Origin: Roseateles saccharophilus | GTDB lineage: Bacteria; Pseudomonadota; Gammaproteobacteria; Burkholderiales; Burkholderiaceae_C | DNA: 64,000 nt | Reading direction: 5' to 3' | Assembly: GCF_004342485.1 (NCBI RefSeq) | Contig: NZ_SMBU01000008.1 | Coordinates: 1-64,000, forward strand | In this document: one piece after another, positions 40,289 to 48,830 of the stretch | Numbering within the stretch: the first letter of the stretch is position 1 | Layout: every line of letters starts with the position of its first letter | Translations under genes and position numbers: made by a program | The notes under the pieces: model-generated | Databases searched by the model: none | Told to the model about the DNA's origin: nothing | Seen by the model: the letters and a program-made list of their open reading frames with translations, nothing else

Positions 40289-42004
40289 ATGTCCCAAACC
40301 CAAACCGCCCAAGCCTCCGGCATGGAATCCTTTGCCGCGATGTTCGAGGAGTCGCTGCAGCGCTCCGACATGCGCGCCGGTGAAGTGATCTCGGCCGAAG
40401 TCGTTCGTGTCGAACACAACTTCGTCGTCGTCAACGCCGGCCTCAAGTCCGAAGCGTATGTGCCCATCGACGAATTCAAGAACGACCAGGGCGAACTGGA
40501 AGTCCAGGTCGGCGACTTCGTCTCCGTCGCCATCGACGCCATCGAGAACGGCTACGGCGACACCATCCTGTCGCGCGACAAGGCCAAGCGCCTGGCCTCG
40601 TGGCTGAGCCTGGAAACGGCCCTGGAGTCCGGCGACTTCGTGACCGGCACCGTCTCCGGCAAGGTCAAGGGCGGCCTGACCGTCCTGGTCAACGGCATCC
40701 GCGCCTTCCTGCCCGGCTCGCTGCTGGACACCCGCCCGGTGAAGGACATGAGCCCCTTCGAGGGCAAGACCATGGAATTCAAGGTCATCAAGCTCGACCG
40801 CAAGCGCAACAACGTTGTGCTGTCGCGTCGCGCGGTGGTCGAGGCCTCCATGGGTGAAGAGCGCGCCAAGCTGCTCGAGACGCTGTCCGAAGGCGCCATC
40901 GTCAACGGCGTGGTCAAGAACATCACCGAATACGGTGCGTTCGTGGACCTGGGCGGCATCGATGGCCTGCTGCACATCACCGACATGGCCTGGCGCCGTG
41001 TCCGTCACCCGAGCGAAGTGGTGACTGTCGGCCAGGAACTGACCGCCAAGGTCCTGAAGTTCGACGCCGAGAAGAACCGCGTCTCGCTGGGTATCAAGCA
41101 GCTGGGCGACGACCCCTGGTTCGGCGTGGCCCGCCGCTACCCGACCGGCACGCGCCTGTTCGGCAAGGTCACGAACATCGCCGACTACGGCGCGTTCGTC
41201 GAGATCGAGCCGGGCATCGAAGGCCTGGTGCACGTCTCCGAAATGGACTGGACCAACAAGAACATCGCCCCCAGCAAGCTGGTCTCGCTGGGCGACGAAG
41301 TCGAAGTCATGGTCCTGGAAATCGACGAAGACAAGCGCCGCATCAGCCTGGGCATGAAGCAGTGCAAGGCCAACCCGTGGGAAGAGTTCGCCGAGAACGT
41401 CAAGCGCGGCGACAAGGTCAAGGGTCCGGTCAAGTCCATCACCGACTTCGGCGTGTTCGTGGGCCTGGCCCAGGGCATCGACGGCCTGGTGCACTTGTCC
41501 GACCTGTCCTGGGACGAGTCCGGCGAGACCGCCGTTCGCAACTTCAAGAAGGGCCAGGAAGTCGAAGCCGTCGTGCTGGCCGTGGACGTCGAGCGCGAGC
41601 GCATCTCCCTGGGCATCAAGCAGCTGGACAGCGACCCCTTCACCGCCTACACCACGATCAACGACCGTGGCGCCTCGGTGACCGGCAAGGTCAAGACCGT
41701 CGACCCGCGCGGCGCTGAAGTCGAGCTGGCCGATGGCGTGATGGCCTATCTGCGCGCTTCGGAAATCTCCCGCGATCGCGTGGAAGACGCCCGCAACGTG
41801 CTGAAGGAAGGCGACGAAGTCACCGCCGTCATCGTCAACATCGACCGCAAGACCCGCAACATCCAGCTGTCGATCAAGGCCAAGGACAACGCCGACCAGC
41901 AGGAAGCCATGCAGCGCATCAGCCAGTCGAACGAGCGTGAGAACGCCGGCACGACCAGCCTGGGCGCCCTGCTGCGCGCCAAGCTGGACAACCAGGGCAA
42001 CTAA
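40289..42004 (+). CDS. rpsA: 30S ribosomal protein S1
   Basis: S1 binds mRNA and helps the 30S subunit initiate translation. The 571-residue product contains six S1 RNA-binding repeats. The later repeats share [24 protein letters not shown]-type sequences and SLGIKQL or SLGMKQ ends; the first two are degenerate, as usual. The start [23 protein letters not shown] fits family N-termini. The 154-base leader upstream (40135-40288) holds no clear gene and may contain an S1 autoregulatory region. ihfB follows, as in most proteobacteria. Confidence 0.97.
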   Translation: MSQTQTAQASGMESFAAMFEESLQRSDMRAGEVISAEVVRVEHNFVVVNAGLKSEAYVPIDEFKNDQGELEVQVGDFVSVAIDAIENGYGDTILSRDKAKRLASWLSLETALESGDFVTGTVSGKVKGGLTVLVNGIRAFLPGSLLDTRPVKDMSPFEGKTMEFKVIKLDRKRNNVVLSRRAVVEASMGEERAKLLETLSEGAIVNGVVKNITEYGAFVDLGGIDGLLHITDMAWRRVRHPSEVVTVGQELTAKVLKFDAEKNRVSLGIKQLGDDPWFGVARRYPTGTRLFGKVTNIADYGAFVEIEPGIEGLVHVSEMDWTNKNIAPSKLVSLGDEVEVMVLEIDEDKRRISLGMKQCKANPWEEFAENVKRGDKVKGPVKSITDFGVFVGLAQGIDGLVHLSDLSWDESGETAVRNFKKGQEVEAVVLAVDVERERISLGIKQLDSDPFTAYTTINDRGASVTGKVKTVDPRGAEVELADGVMAYLRASEISRDRVEDARNVLKEGDEVTAVIVNIDRKTRNIQLSIKAKDNADQQEAMQRISQSNERENAGTTSLGALLRAKLDNQGN

Positions 42005-42018
42005 GCCCTCGTTGACCG

Positions 42019-42040
42019 CCCGGCCTGCTTGCAGGCCGGG
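42019..42040 (+). terminator. Strong 10-bp hairpin between rpsA and ihfB
   Basis: CCCGGCCTGC (42019-42028) is followed by a 2-base turn and its exact complement GCAGGCCGGG (42031-42040). It sits 15 bases after the rpsA stop. No T-run follows, so it may partly attenuate transcription or stabilise the rpsA mRNA. Confidence 0.5.
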
Positions 42041-42110
42041 TATGCTCCCCACAGGCTCGCCGGCCTCGCCAGCGGGCCTGTTTCAATTCCGAATTCAGCA
42101 AAACTTCGTC

Positions 42111-42407
42111 ATGACCCGCTCCGACCTCGTCGCCGTGCTCGCCGAACGATTTGGCCAATTGACCCAGCGCGACACCGAGTTCGCGGTCAAGACCATCCTC
42201 GACGCGATGAGCGATGCGCTGGCGCGTGGCCACCGCATCGAGATCCGCGGCTTCGGCAGCTTCTCCATCAGCCGCCGCCCACCCCGCGTGGGCCGCAACC
42301 CGCGCAGCGGCGAGCAGGTCATGATCCCCGAGAAGCTGGCGCCTCATTTCAAGCCCGGCAAGGCGTTGCGCGAGGCCGTCGACGAGCATCTGCCGGTCAC
42401 CGACTGA
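42111..42407 (+). CDS. ihfB: Integration host factor subunit beta
   Basis: IhfB pairs with IhfA to bend DNA in recombination, replication and transcription. The 98-residue protein starts [14 protein letters not shown] and carries the HU/IHF signature ([31 protein letters not shown]) with the intercalating Pro region, then [11 protein letters not shown]. The beta subunit is indicated by the RPPRVGRNP arm and the position after rpsA. Confidence 0.96.
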   Translation: MTRSDLVAVLAERFGQLTQRDTEFAVKTILDAMSDALARGHRIEIRGFGSFSISRRPPRVGRNPRSGEQVMIPEKLAPHFKPGKALREAVDEHLPVTD

Positions 42408-42423
42408 CGCAAAATCCGGGGCC

Positions 42424-42726
42424 ATGCGCACCCTCGTCTGGCTCCTGCGAGCCCTGCTCTTCTTCACGCTGTTCGCCTTCGCGCTGAACAACAGCCACGA
42501 GGCCGTCGTGCGCTGGTTCTTCGGCCACGAATGGCGCGCGCCCCAGGTCATCATCGTGCTCCTGGCCTTCGGCCTGGGCGCCGCCTTCGGCGTGCTGGCC
42601 ATGGTGCCGGCCTGGTGGCGCCACCGCCGCGCCGCCCAGCGCATCGAGCCCCAGCCCGCCGCCGCCCCCACTCCCGCGCCCGAGGCGCCTGCCGTTCCCT
42701 ACGCCGCCCACCAAGATGGAGTTTGA
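42424..42726 (+). CDS. lapA: LapA domain inner-membrane protein
   Basis: LapA works with LapB in control of lipopolysaccharide amounts at the inner membrane. This 100-residue product has two transmembrane helices (about 7-22 and 42-62) separated by NNSHEAVVRWFFGHEWRAPQVI, the conserved DUF1049/LapA segment. A Pro/Ala-rich cytoplasmic tail follows. Its end overlaps the lapB start by 11 bases, so the two are translated together. Confidence 0.9.
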   Translation: MRTLVWLLRALLFFTLFAFALNNSHEAVVRWFFGHEWRAPQVIIVLLAFGLGAAFGVLAMVPAWWRHRRAAQRIEPQPAAAPTPAPEAPAVPYAAHQDGV

Positions 42727-43873
42727 TCCGCGCTGGCTGCTCTTCGTCCTGCCCGTCGTCTTCGTTCTCGGATGGCTGGCCTCCAAGCTCGATTCGCGGC
42801 AATGGAAGCTCGAACAGCGTGAATCGCCCAAGGCCTATTTCAAAGGGCTCAACCTGCTGCTGAACGAGCAGCAGGACAAGGCCATCGACGCTTTCATCGA
42901 GGCCGTCCAGAACGACCCCGACACCTCTGAGCTGCACTTCGCACTGGGCAGCCTGTTCCGCCGCCGTGGCGAGACCGAGCGCGCCGTGCGCGTGCACGAG
43001 CACCTGCTGCGCCGCGGCGACCTGCCCAAGGCCGACCGCGACCGCGCCCAGCACGAGCTGGCCCAGGACTTCTTCAAGGCCGGCCTGTTCGACCGTGCCG
43101 AGGACGCCTACGCCGAGCTGCGCGGCACCGCCTTCGAGCGCGAGGCCCGCCTGGCCCTGCTGTCGCTGTACGAGCGTTCACGCGACTGGGCCAAGGCTGC
43201 CGAGGTCGCCGCGGAGCTGGAGGCCGCGGGGACCGGCTCCTTCTCCAACCGCATTGCGCACTACCTCTGCGAACAGGCGCTGGTGGCTCAGGCCCAGGGC
43301 CATGCCGATCTGGCCCAGGAACTCCTCGGCCAGGCCCAGCGTCGCGCCCCCGAAGCCGCGCGCGCCTATGTGCTGCAGGGCCAGATGCTGCTGAAGGCCG
43401 GCCAGCCCGAAGCCGCACTGGCCGCCTTCACGCAGCTGCTCGCCGCCAACCCGCCGGCCTTCAACCTCGTCGCCGCCGACTGCGCCGCGGCGGCCAAGGC
43501 CCTGGGCCAGCCCGAGCGCGCCGTCGCGCTGCTGGAGGAGCAATACCAGCGCAGCCCCAGCATGTCCCTGCTGCGTGCGCTGGCCGGCCTGCAGCCCGGC
43601 CCCGACGCCAGCATCCAACGCGAGCGCCTCGCCGCCCATCTGCGCGAACAGCCGGTGCTGTCCGCCGCCACCGACCTGCTCAAGCTCAACGCGCAGTCCC
43701 TGCCCGCTGACGAAGCCGGCCCCATGATCCAGGCGCTGGAGAAGGCCGCCAAGCCGCTGCAGCGCTACCGCTGCGCCGCCTGCGGCTTCGAGGCCGCCCA
43801 CTATTTCTGGCAATGTCCTGGCTGCCTGAACTGGGACAGCTACCCGCCACAATCCATCGAGGAACTCGCGTGA
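42716..43873 (+). CDS. lapB: LPS assembly protein LapB (YciM), TPR protein
   Basis: LapB directs FtsH to degrade LpxC and so limits lipid A synthesis. The 385-residue protein has an N-terminal membrane anchor (RWLLFVLPVVFVLGWLASK), about nine TPR-like helical repeats (about 40-340; SPKAYFKGLNLLLNEQQDKA opens the first) and a C-terminal rubredoxin-like metal-binding domain. The four cysteines are in YRCAACGF and QCPGCLNW. All parts are complete. It is followed, with one base shared, by a glycosyltransferase gene, the start of the LPS core island. Confidence 0.95.
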   Translation: MEFDPRWLLFVLPVVFVLGWLASKLDSRQWKLEQRESPKAYFKGLNLLLNEQQDKAIDAFIEAVQNDPDTSELHFALGSLFRRRGETERAVRVHEHLLRRGDLPKADRDRAQHELAQDFFKAGLFDRAEDAYAELRGTAFEREARLALLSLYERSRDWAKAAEVAAELEAAGTGSFSNRIAHYLCEQALVAQAQGHADLAQELLGQAQRRAPEAARAYVLQGQMLLKAGQPEAALAAFTQLLAANPPAFNLVAADCAAAAKALGQPERAVALLEEQYQRSPSMSLLRALAGLQPGPDASIQRERLAAHLREQPVLSAATDLLKLNAQSLPADEAGPMIQALEKAAKPLQRYRCAACGFEAAHYFWQCPGCLNWDSYPPQSIEELA

Positions 43874-44610
43874 TGAACGCAGCCGAAGACCGCTTCGTCA
43901 TCTGCATGAAGTGGGGCAGCAAATACGGCCCCGAATACGTCAACCGCCTCTACGGCATGACGGCCCGCCATCTGCGCGGACCCTTCCGTTTCGTCTGCTT
44001 CACCGACGACAGCCAGGGCATCCGTCCCGAGGTCGAATGCCTGCCCCTGCCCGAGACGCACGCCGCCCAGGGCAAGCGCGACGGCGGCTGGAAGAAGCTC
44101 GGCACCTACCAGGCCGACCTGTTCGGGCTGAAGGGCACGGCCCTCTTCCTGGACCTGGACGTCGTCATCGTCGGCGACATGACCGAGTTCTTCGAGCGGC
44201 CCGGCGAATTCCTCATCATCAAGGACTGGAAGCGCCCCTGGCGCGTGACCGGCAACTCCTCGGTCTACCGCTTCCGCATCGGCGCCCACGCCGACGTGCT
44301 GGCGCACTTCATCGCCCACCAGGACGAGGTGCGCGCCAAATACCGCAACGAGCAGGAATACCTCAGCCACTTCCTGGCCGACCAGGGCAAGCTCGGCTAC
44401 TGGCCCAGGGACTGGTGTGCCAGCTACAAATACCACTGCCTGCCGCTGTGGCCCACCAGCTTCTGGCGCGACCCCTTCATCCCCCAGGGCGCCCGCGTGC
44501 TCGTCTTCCACGGCGTGATGAACCCGCCGGACGCGCTGGTCGGCCGCTCCGAGGGCAACTGGCGCCACGCCCGTCCTGCAAGCTGGATCGCCGACCATTG
44601 GCGGGAGTGA
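43873..44610 (+). CDS. Putative glycosyltransferase, likely LPS core
   Basis: The 245-residue cytoplasmic protein starts MNAAEDRFVICMKWG and contains a DxD-type motif in LFLDLDVVIVGDM, which binds a metal-nucleotide sugar in GT-A-fold enzymes. The N-terminal block KYGPEYVNRLYGMTARHL and the later SYKYHCLP and LVFHGVMNPPD segments are typical of a GT8-like group of unknown acceptor. Its start overlaps the lapB stop by one base, and the next gene is a predicted Kdo hydroxylase. I infer a role in core oligosaccharide assembly; the sugar is unknown. Confidence 0.75.
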   Translation: MNAAEDRFVICMKWGSKYGPEYVNRLYGMTARHLRGPFRFVCFTDDSQGIRPEVECLPLPETHAAQGKRDGGWKKLGTYQADLFGLKGTALFLDLDVVIVGDMTEFFERPGEFLIIKDWKRPWRVTGNSSVYRFRIGAHADVLAHFIAHQDEVRAKYRNEQEYLSHFLADQGKLGYWPRDWCASYKYHCLPLWPTSFWRDPFIPQGARVLVFHGVMNPPDALVGRSEGNWRHARPASWIADHWRE

Positions 44611-44612
44611 AC

Positions 44613-45425
44613 ATGAATGACCGCATCGTCACCGTCGATAGCCGCGACTGGGCCAGGCCCATCGCCGGCCTCGTGCCCGAACTCGAAGCCGGCAAGCTGC
44701 TGCGCGCCGACGTGCGCGACGAGAAATCCCGCAACATCAGCCTGCGCAACGACGGCGTGCTCGCCGGCGCGGCCGTGCAGGGCGAGGAGAAGGAGCGCCT
44801 GGCCGCGATGATCGGGCGCTTCCGCACCCAGGCCTGCGCCCTCATCGACGCCATCGCGCCGGCCTACAAGCCCGCGCTGCGCCTGGCGCCGACCAGCTAC
44901 CGCCCCACCCAGGTCGAGTCGCGCAGGCAGTCCTGGCGCGCCGACGACCGCCGCCTGCATGTCGATGCCTTCCCGTCGCGCCCCAACCGCGGCGAGCGCA
45001 TCCTGCGCGTGTTCACCAATCTGAACCCCAATGGCGAGCCGCGCGTCTGGCGCGTTGGCGAAGCCTTCGAGGACATCGCCCGCCGCTTCGTGCCGCGCGC
45101 CAAGCCCTACTCCGCCTGGCAGGCCAAGGTCTTGCGCGCCCTGCACGTCACCAAGTCGCTGCGCACCGAGTACGACCACCTGATGCTGCAGCTGCACGAC
45201 GGCATGAAGGGTGACCTCGACTATCAGCGCGACTGCCCCCAGGTCACGATGCCCTTCCCGCCCGGCTCGACCTGGGTCTGCTACTCCGACCAAACCGCCC
45301 ACGCCGTCATGTCGGGCCAGTTCATGATGGAGCAGACCCTGCACCTCGCGGCCGAGGCCCAGACCGTCCCCGAGGCCAGCCCCTTGGGCATCCTGCGCCG
45401 CGTCACCGGCCGGCCGCTGCTCTGA
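44613..45425 (+). CDS. Predicted Kdo hydroxylase (KdoO-like Fe(II)/2-oxoglutarate dioxygenase)
   Basis: KdoO enzymes, described in Burkholderia and Yersinia, hydroxylate the outer Kdo residue of lipid A-core at C3 to give Ko. This 270-residue protein has the HxD pair His116-x-Asp118 in LHVDAFPSRPNRGERILRVFTN and a distal His230 in SDQTAHAVMSGQF, which together give the iron triad. The stretches NPNGEPRVWRVGEAFEDIA and LMLQLHDGMKGDLDYQ match what I recall of the family. It is an intact frame directly following a glycosyltransferase gene and preceding gmhA. The assignment is by family pattern and context, and no activity can be shown from sequence. GTG at 44607 is an alternative start. Confidence 0.78.
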   Translation: MNDRIVTVDSRDWARPIAGLVPELEAGKLLRADVRDEKSRNISLRNDGVLAGAAVQGEEKERLAAMIGRFRTQACALIDAIAPAYKPALRLAPTSYRPTQVESRRQSWRADDRRLHVDAFPSRPNRGERILRVFTNLNPNGEPRVWRVGEAFEDIARRFVPRAKPYSAWQAKVLRALHVTKSLRTEYDHLMLQLHDGMKGDLDYQRDCPQVTMPFPPGSTWVCYSDQTAHAVMSGQFMMEQTLHLAAEAQTVPEASPLGILRRVTGRPLL

Positions 45426-45451
45426 TAATTCGCCGCTCGCCAAGGCCCGGT

Positions 45452-46024
45452 ATGAGTTCCCTGTTTCTACGCAATCTCGACGAACACCTGCAGCTGATGC
45501 AGATCCTGGGCGCCCTCGACCCGCAAGTGCAGAAGGCGGGCCAGCGCCTCGCCGCCGTGCTGGCGGCGGGCGGCAAGATCATGTTCTGCGGCAATGGCGG
45601 CTCGGCGGCCGACTGCCAGCACCTGGCCTCCGAACTGACCGGCCGCTTCATCAAGGACCGCCGGCCGCTCGCCGGCTTGGCACTGACGACCGACAGCTCG
45701 GCGCTGACCTGCATCGGCAACGACTACAGCTTCGACGACGTCTTCACGCGTCAGGTCCAGGGCCTGGGCCGCGCCGGCGACGCGCTGATCGGCATCTCGA
45801 CCTCGGGCAACTCGGCCAATGTGCTGCGCGCCGTCGAAGCCGCCAAGACCATGGGCATCTACACGCTGGGCCTGCTGGGCCGCGATGGCGGCAGGCTGGG
45901 CGCGCTGTGCGACGACGGCATCGTCGTGCCGCATGGCGTGACCGCGCGCATCCAGGAAGCCCACCTGCTGATCGGCCACACACTGTGCGGCCTGATCGAG
46001 GCCGAAATGGGGCTGGGTCAATGA
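45452..46024 (+). CDS. gmhA: Phosphoheptose (sedoheptulose-7-phosphate) isomerase
   Basis: GmhA converts sedoheptulose-7-phosphate to D-glycero-D-manno-heptose-7-phosphate, the first step of ADP-heptose synthesis. The 190-residue product is a single SIS domain with IMFCGNGGSAADCQHLASELTGRF, ALTTDSSALTCIGNDY and ISTSGNSANVLRAVEAA, all catalytic-site blocks of GmhA. It lies 26 bases after the predicted kdoO and overlaps hldA by four bases. Confidence 0.96.
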   Translation: MSSLFLRNLDEHLQLMQILGALDPQVQKAGQRLAAVLAAGGKIMFCGNGGSAADCQHLASELTGRFIKDRRPLAGLALTTDSSALTCIGNDYSFDDVFTRQVQGLGRAGDALIGISTSGNSANVLRAVEAAKTMGIYTLGLLGRDGGRLGALCDDGIVVPHGVTARIQEAHLLIGHTLCGLIEAEMGLGQ

Positions 46025-46956
46025 CCACGCTGCCAAGCCGCGAACGGCTTGCCGCGCAGCGCGTGCTCGTCGTCGGCGACGTGATGCTGGACCGCTACTG
46101 GCACGGCGCCGTCGAGCGCATCTCACCCGAGGCGCCGGTGCCCGTCGTGCGCATCGAACGCGAGGAGGAGCGCCTGGGCGGCGCGGCCAATGTGGCGCTC
46201 AATGTGCGCACGCTGGGTGCACGCGTCACGCTGCTGACCGTCGTCGGCAATGACGAGCCCGCGCGCCGCCTGCGCGAGCTGCTGCATGAGCGCGACATCG
46301 CGACCGCGCTGCGCGAGGACAAGCAGCTCTACACCATCGTGAAGCTGCGCGTCATCGGCCGGGCCCAGCAACTGCTGCGCGTCGACTTCGAGAACGAACC
46401 CGATCACGAGGCCCTGGGCGAGATGCTGGACGACTTCGCCGCCCAGCTGCCGCAGCACGACGTCGTGCTGTTCTCCGACTACGGCAAGGGTGGCCTCACC
46501 CATATTCCGCGCATGATCGAGCTGGCCCGCGCCGCGGGCAAGCCGGTGCTGGTCGACCCCAAGGGCAGCGACTACCAGCGCTATGCCGGCGCCAGCATCA
46601 TCACGCCCAACCGCGGCGAGCTGGCCCAGGTGGCCGGCGCCTGGAAGGGCGAGGCCGAGCTGCTGAAGAAGGTCGACGCGCTGCGTGCCGACATAGCCGT
46701 CGGCGCCGTGCTACTGACGCGCTCCGAGGAAGGCATGACCCTGTTCGACGCCAGCGGCGTCACGCACGAGCCGGCGCGCGCCCGCGAAGTGTTCGACGTG
46801 ACCGGGGCGGGCGACACCGTCATCGCCACGCTGGCCGTGCTGACCGGCGCCGGCATGCCGCTGCCCGAGGCCATGCGCCTGGCCAACAAGGCCGGCGGCA
46901 TCGTCGTCGGCAAGTTCGGCACGGCCACGGTCAGCTACGACGAGCTGGCGGCATGA
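46021..46956 (+). CDS. rfaE1: D-glycero-beta-D-manno-heptose-7-phosphate kinase (HldE N-terminal type)
   Basis: This PfkB-family sugar kinase phosphorylates heptose-7-phosphate at C1. The 311-residue protein begins MTTLPSRERLAAQRVLVVGDVMLDRYWHG. It shows LGGAANVALNVRTLG, LVDPKGSDYQRYAGA and the anion-hole/catalytic motif DVTGAGDTVIATLA. In E. coli it is fused to the adenylyltransferase as HldE; here the two are separate genes, with repeat copy C between them. It overlaps gmhA by four bases. Confidence 0.95.
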   Translation: MTTLPSRERLAAQRVLVVGDVMLDRYWHGAVERISPEAPVPVVRIEREEERLGGAANVALNVRTLGARVTLLTVVGNDEPARRLRELLHERDIATALREDKQLYTIVKLRVIGRAQQLLRVDFENEPDHEALGEMLDDFAAQLPQHDVVLFSDYGKGGLTHIPRMIELARAAGKPVLVDPKGSDYQRYAGASIITPNRGELAQVAGAWKGEAELLKKVDALRADIAVGAVLLTRSEEGMTLFDASGVTHEPARAREVFDVTGAGDTVIATLAVLTGAGMPLPEAMRLANKAGGIVVGKFGTATVSYDELAA

Positions 46957-46962
46957 GCGCCG

Positions 46963-47028
46963 CGCCGGGCCGCCCCAAGCAAGCTCGCTCCCGCCTGGCG
47001 GGACAGGCCGCAGGCCGAAGGGTGCACC
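46963..47028. repeat. GC-rich intergenic repeat, copy C
   Basis: The rfaE1-rfaE2 gap is filled by CCGGGCCGCCCCAAGCAAGC and then GCTCCCGCCTGGCGGGACAGGCCGCAGGCCG split in blocks, ending GGGTGCACCA right before the next ATG. CCGGGCCGC(T/C)CCCAAG is shared with copies A, B and D. It separates two genes that act in one pathway and are elsewhere fused. Confidence 0.55.
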
Positions 47029-47029
47029 A

Positions 47030-47524
47030 ATGAATTCGCTGGAAGACAAGCTCATCGACGCAGCAGCGCTGGACGACGCGGCGCTGGCCGCACGCCTGGC
47101 CACGCTGGGCCGGCCCATGGTGTTCACGAATGGCGTGTTCGACGTGCTGCACCGCGGCCACGTCGCCTATCTGCATGCGGCGCGCGCGCATGGCGCCAGC
47201 CTCGTCGTGGCCGTCAACTCCGACGCGTCCGCCCGCGGCCTCGGCAAGGGGCCTGACCGGCCGCTGAACCGCGACGTCGACCGCGCGTTGGTACTGGCCG
47301 GGCTGGCATCCGTCGACGCCGTGCTGTTCTTCGACGAAGCCACGCCCTGCGAGCTGCTGAAGCGCGTGCGCCCGCAGCTCTATGTGAAGGGCGGCGACTA
47401 CGACATGGAAAAGCTGGAGGAGACCCGCCTGGTGCGCTCCTGGGGCGGCGACGCACTGGCCATTCCCTTCGTCGACGGTTATTCGACGACCGCGCTGGTC
47501 AGGCGCATCCGCGCGACCCCATGA
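47030..47524 (+). CDS. rfaE2: D-glycero-beta-D-manno-heptose 1-phosphate adenylyltransferase
   Basis: The enzyme joins AMP to heptose-1-phosphate to make ADP-heptose. The 164-residue protein is a nucleotidyltransferase with MVFTNGVFDVLHRGHVAYLHAAR (HxGH motif) and VVAVNSDASARGLGKGPDRPLN, then the family end FVDGYSTTALVRRI (ISTT-like motif). It is the free-standing equivalent of the HldE C-terminal half. Its last four bases overlap the next gene. Confidence 0.95.
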   Translation: MNSLEDKLIDAAALDDAALAARLATLGRPMVFTNGVFDVLHRGHVAYLHAARAHGASLVVAVNSDASARGLGKGPDRPLNRDVDRALVLAGLASVDAVLFFDEATPCELLKRVRPQLYVKGGDYDMEKLEETRLVRSWGGDALAIPFVDGYSTTALVRRIRATP

Positions 47525-48276
47525 AGACCCTGTTGTTCTGCACCAGCTACGTTGGCGACCAGGCGGCCTGGACCAGCCGCTATGCGCGCTGGGTCGACTT
47601 CTATCTGCGCCACGACATGGGCGCCGAGCAGTTGTTCCTGATCGACGACGCATCGCCGCAAGTTGCTCAGGCCTCGGGCCTGCCCTGCCTGAACGCGCAA
47701 ACAGAGCTGGCCCAGGCCCGCCACCGCGTGCAGGTGCTGCGCTTCCAGGATCGGCTGGGGCGTTCTGCGAGAGCCGTCTACCCCGGCTGGTGGCGCAGTT
47801 TCACGCACGCGGCCAAGCTGGCTCGCACCTTGGGCGCAGGCAAGCTCATCCATGTGGAGTCGGATGCCTTCATCCTCTCTCCCCGGCTGCGCGACCGGCT
47901 CCAGTCCCTGGAAGAGGGATGGAGCGTCCTGTGGAGTGCCCACCATCAGATGCCCGAGACGGCCATCCAGGTGATCTGCGAAGACCAATTCGAAGCGCTC
48001 GCCGCATTCGGCGATGGCCGCTGGGCCGCCCACGACGGTCGCCTTGCCGAGCATGTGCTGCCATTCACGCAGGTCTTGAAGGAATTCCGAGGCGACAGGT
48101 ATTCCGAGATGAAACGGCACCGGGGCATCTTCCGTTCCAAGAAGTTCGACAGGGTGCCGATGTTCCAAAGGAACTTCTTCTGGCAGCCCATCCCCACCGA
48201 TGCCGACTTCGTGACCCAGACGGTCGAGCGGCAATGGCAGCGCTGCGAAACCCTGCAGTCATGTTTCCGAGCCTGA
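47521..48276 (+). CDS. Uncharacterised glycosyltransferase-like protein of the LPS island
   Basis: This 251-residue soluble protein was not firmly recognised. It opens MKTLLFCTSYVGDQAAWTSRYARWVDFY and has LFLIDDASPQ and KLIHVESDAFILSPRLRD. Acidic clusters after hydrophobic strands resemble the nucleotide-sugar site of GT-A glycosyltransferases. Position is the best clue: it overlaps rfaE2 by four bases and gmhB by 16 bases, so it is co-translated with heptose genes. A lower local GC feel than its neighbours (for example 48061-48250) hints at a different history. A non-enzymatic role cannot be excluded. Confidence 0.6.
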   Translation: MKTLLFCTSYVGDQAAWTSRYARWVDFYLRHDMGAEQLFLIDDASPQVAQASGLPCLNAQTELAQARHRVQVLRFQDRLGRSARAVYPGWWRSFTHAAKLARTLGAGKLIHVESDAFILSPRLRDRLQSLEEGWSVLWSAHHQMPETAIQVICEDQFEALAAFGDGRWAAHDGRLAEHVLPFTQVLKEFRGDRYSEMKRHRGIFRSKKFDRVPMFQRNFFWQPIPTDADFVTQTVERQWQRCETLQSCFRA

Positions 48277-48830
48277 ACGCCACGCCCGGCGCCAGACGGA
48301 AGGCGGCCTTCCTCGACCGAGACGGTGTCATCAACATCGACCACGGCTATGTCTACCGCTGGGAAGACTTCGCCTACGTGCCCGGTGTCGTGCAGGCGCT
48401 GCTGCGGCTGCAGGCGGCGGGCTATGCACTGGTCATCGTGACCAATCAGTCCGGCATCGCGCGCGGCTACTACGACGAGGCCGCACTGCAAAGCCTGCAC
48501 GACGCGCTGCGCACCGACCTCGTCCAGCAGGGCGTGACGCTGGACGCCATCGAGTATTGCCCTCACCTGCCCGATGGCTCGGTGGCCCGCTACGCCGTCG
48601 ACTGCGACTGCCGCAAGCCGGCACCCGGCATGCTGCTGCGCAGCGCCAAGGCGCTGGGCATAGCCCTGGCCGATTCACTGATGTTCGGCGACAAGTTCTC
48701 CGACATCGAGGCCGGCCGGGCTGCCGGCGTGGGCCGCTGCCTGCGGCTTGCGAAGAACGGCGAGCCGGGCAGGTCAGGCGTGGATCACCCGGACTTGCCA
48801 CAGGCGCTGGACGCGCTGGGAATCCCATGA
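48261..48830 (+). CDS. gmhB: D-glycero-beta-D-manno-heptose 1,7-bisphosphate 7-phosphatase
   Basis: GmhB removes the C7 phosphate of heptose-1,7-bisphosphate in ADP-heptose synthesis. The 189-residue HAD protein has motif I AAFLDRDGVINIDHGYVYR, VTNQSGIARGYYDE, a zinc-binding loop (CPHLPDGS..AVDCDCRKP with Cys/His ligands) and the final motif MFGDKFSDIEAG. The start MFPSLNATPG is an ATG inside the upstream gene. It shares four bases with the following glycosyltransferase. Confidence 0.94.
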   Translation: MFPSLNATPGARRKAAFLDRDGVINIDHGYVYRWEDFAYVPGVVQALLRLQAAGYALVIVTNQSGIARGYYDEAALQSLHDALRTDLVQQGVTLDAIEYCPHLPDGSVARYAVDCDCRKPAPGMLLRSAKALGIALADSLMFGDKFSDIEAGRAAGVGRCLRLAKNGEPGRSGVDHPDLPQALDALGIP

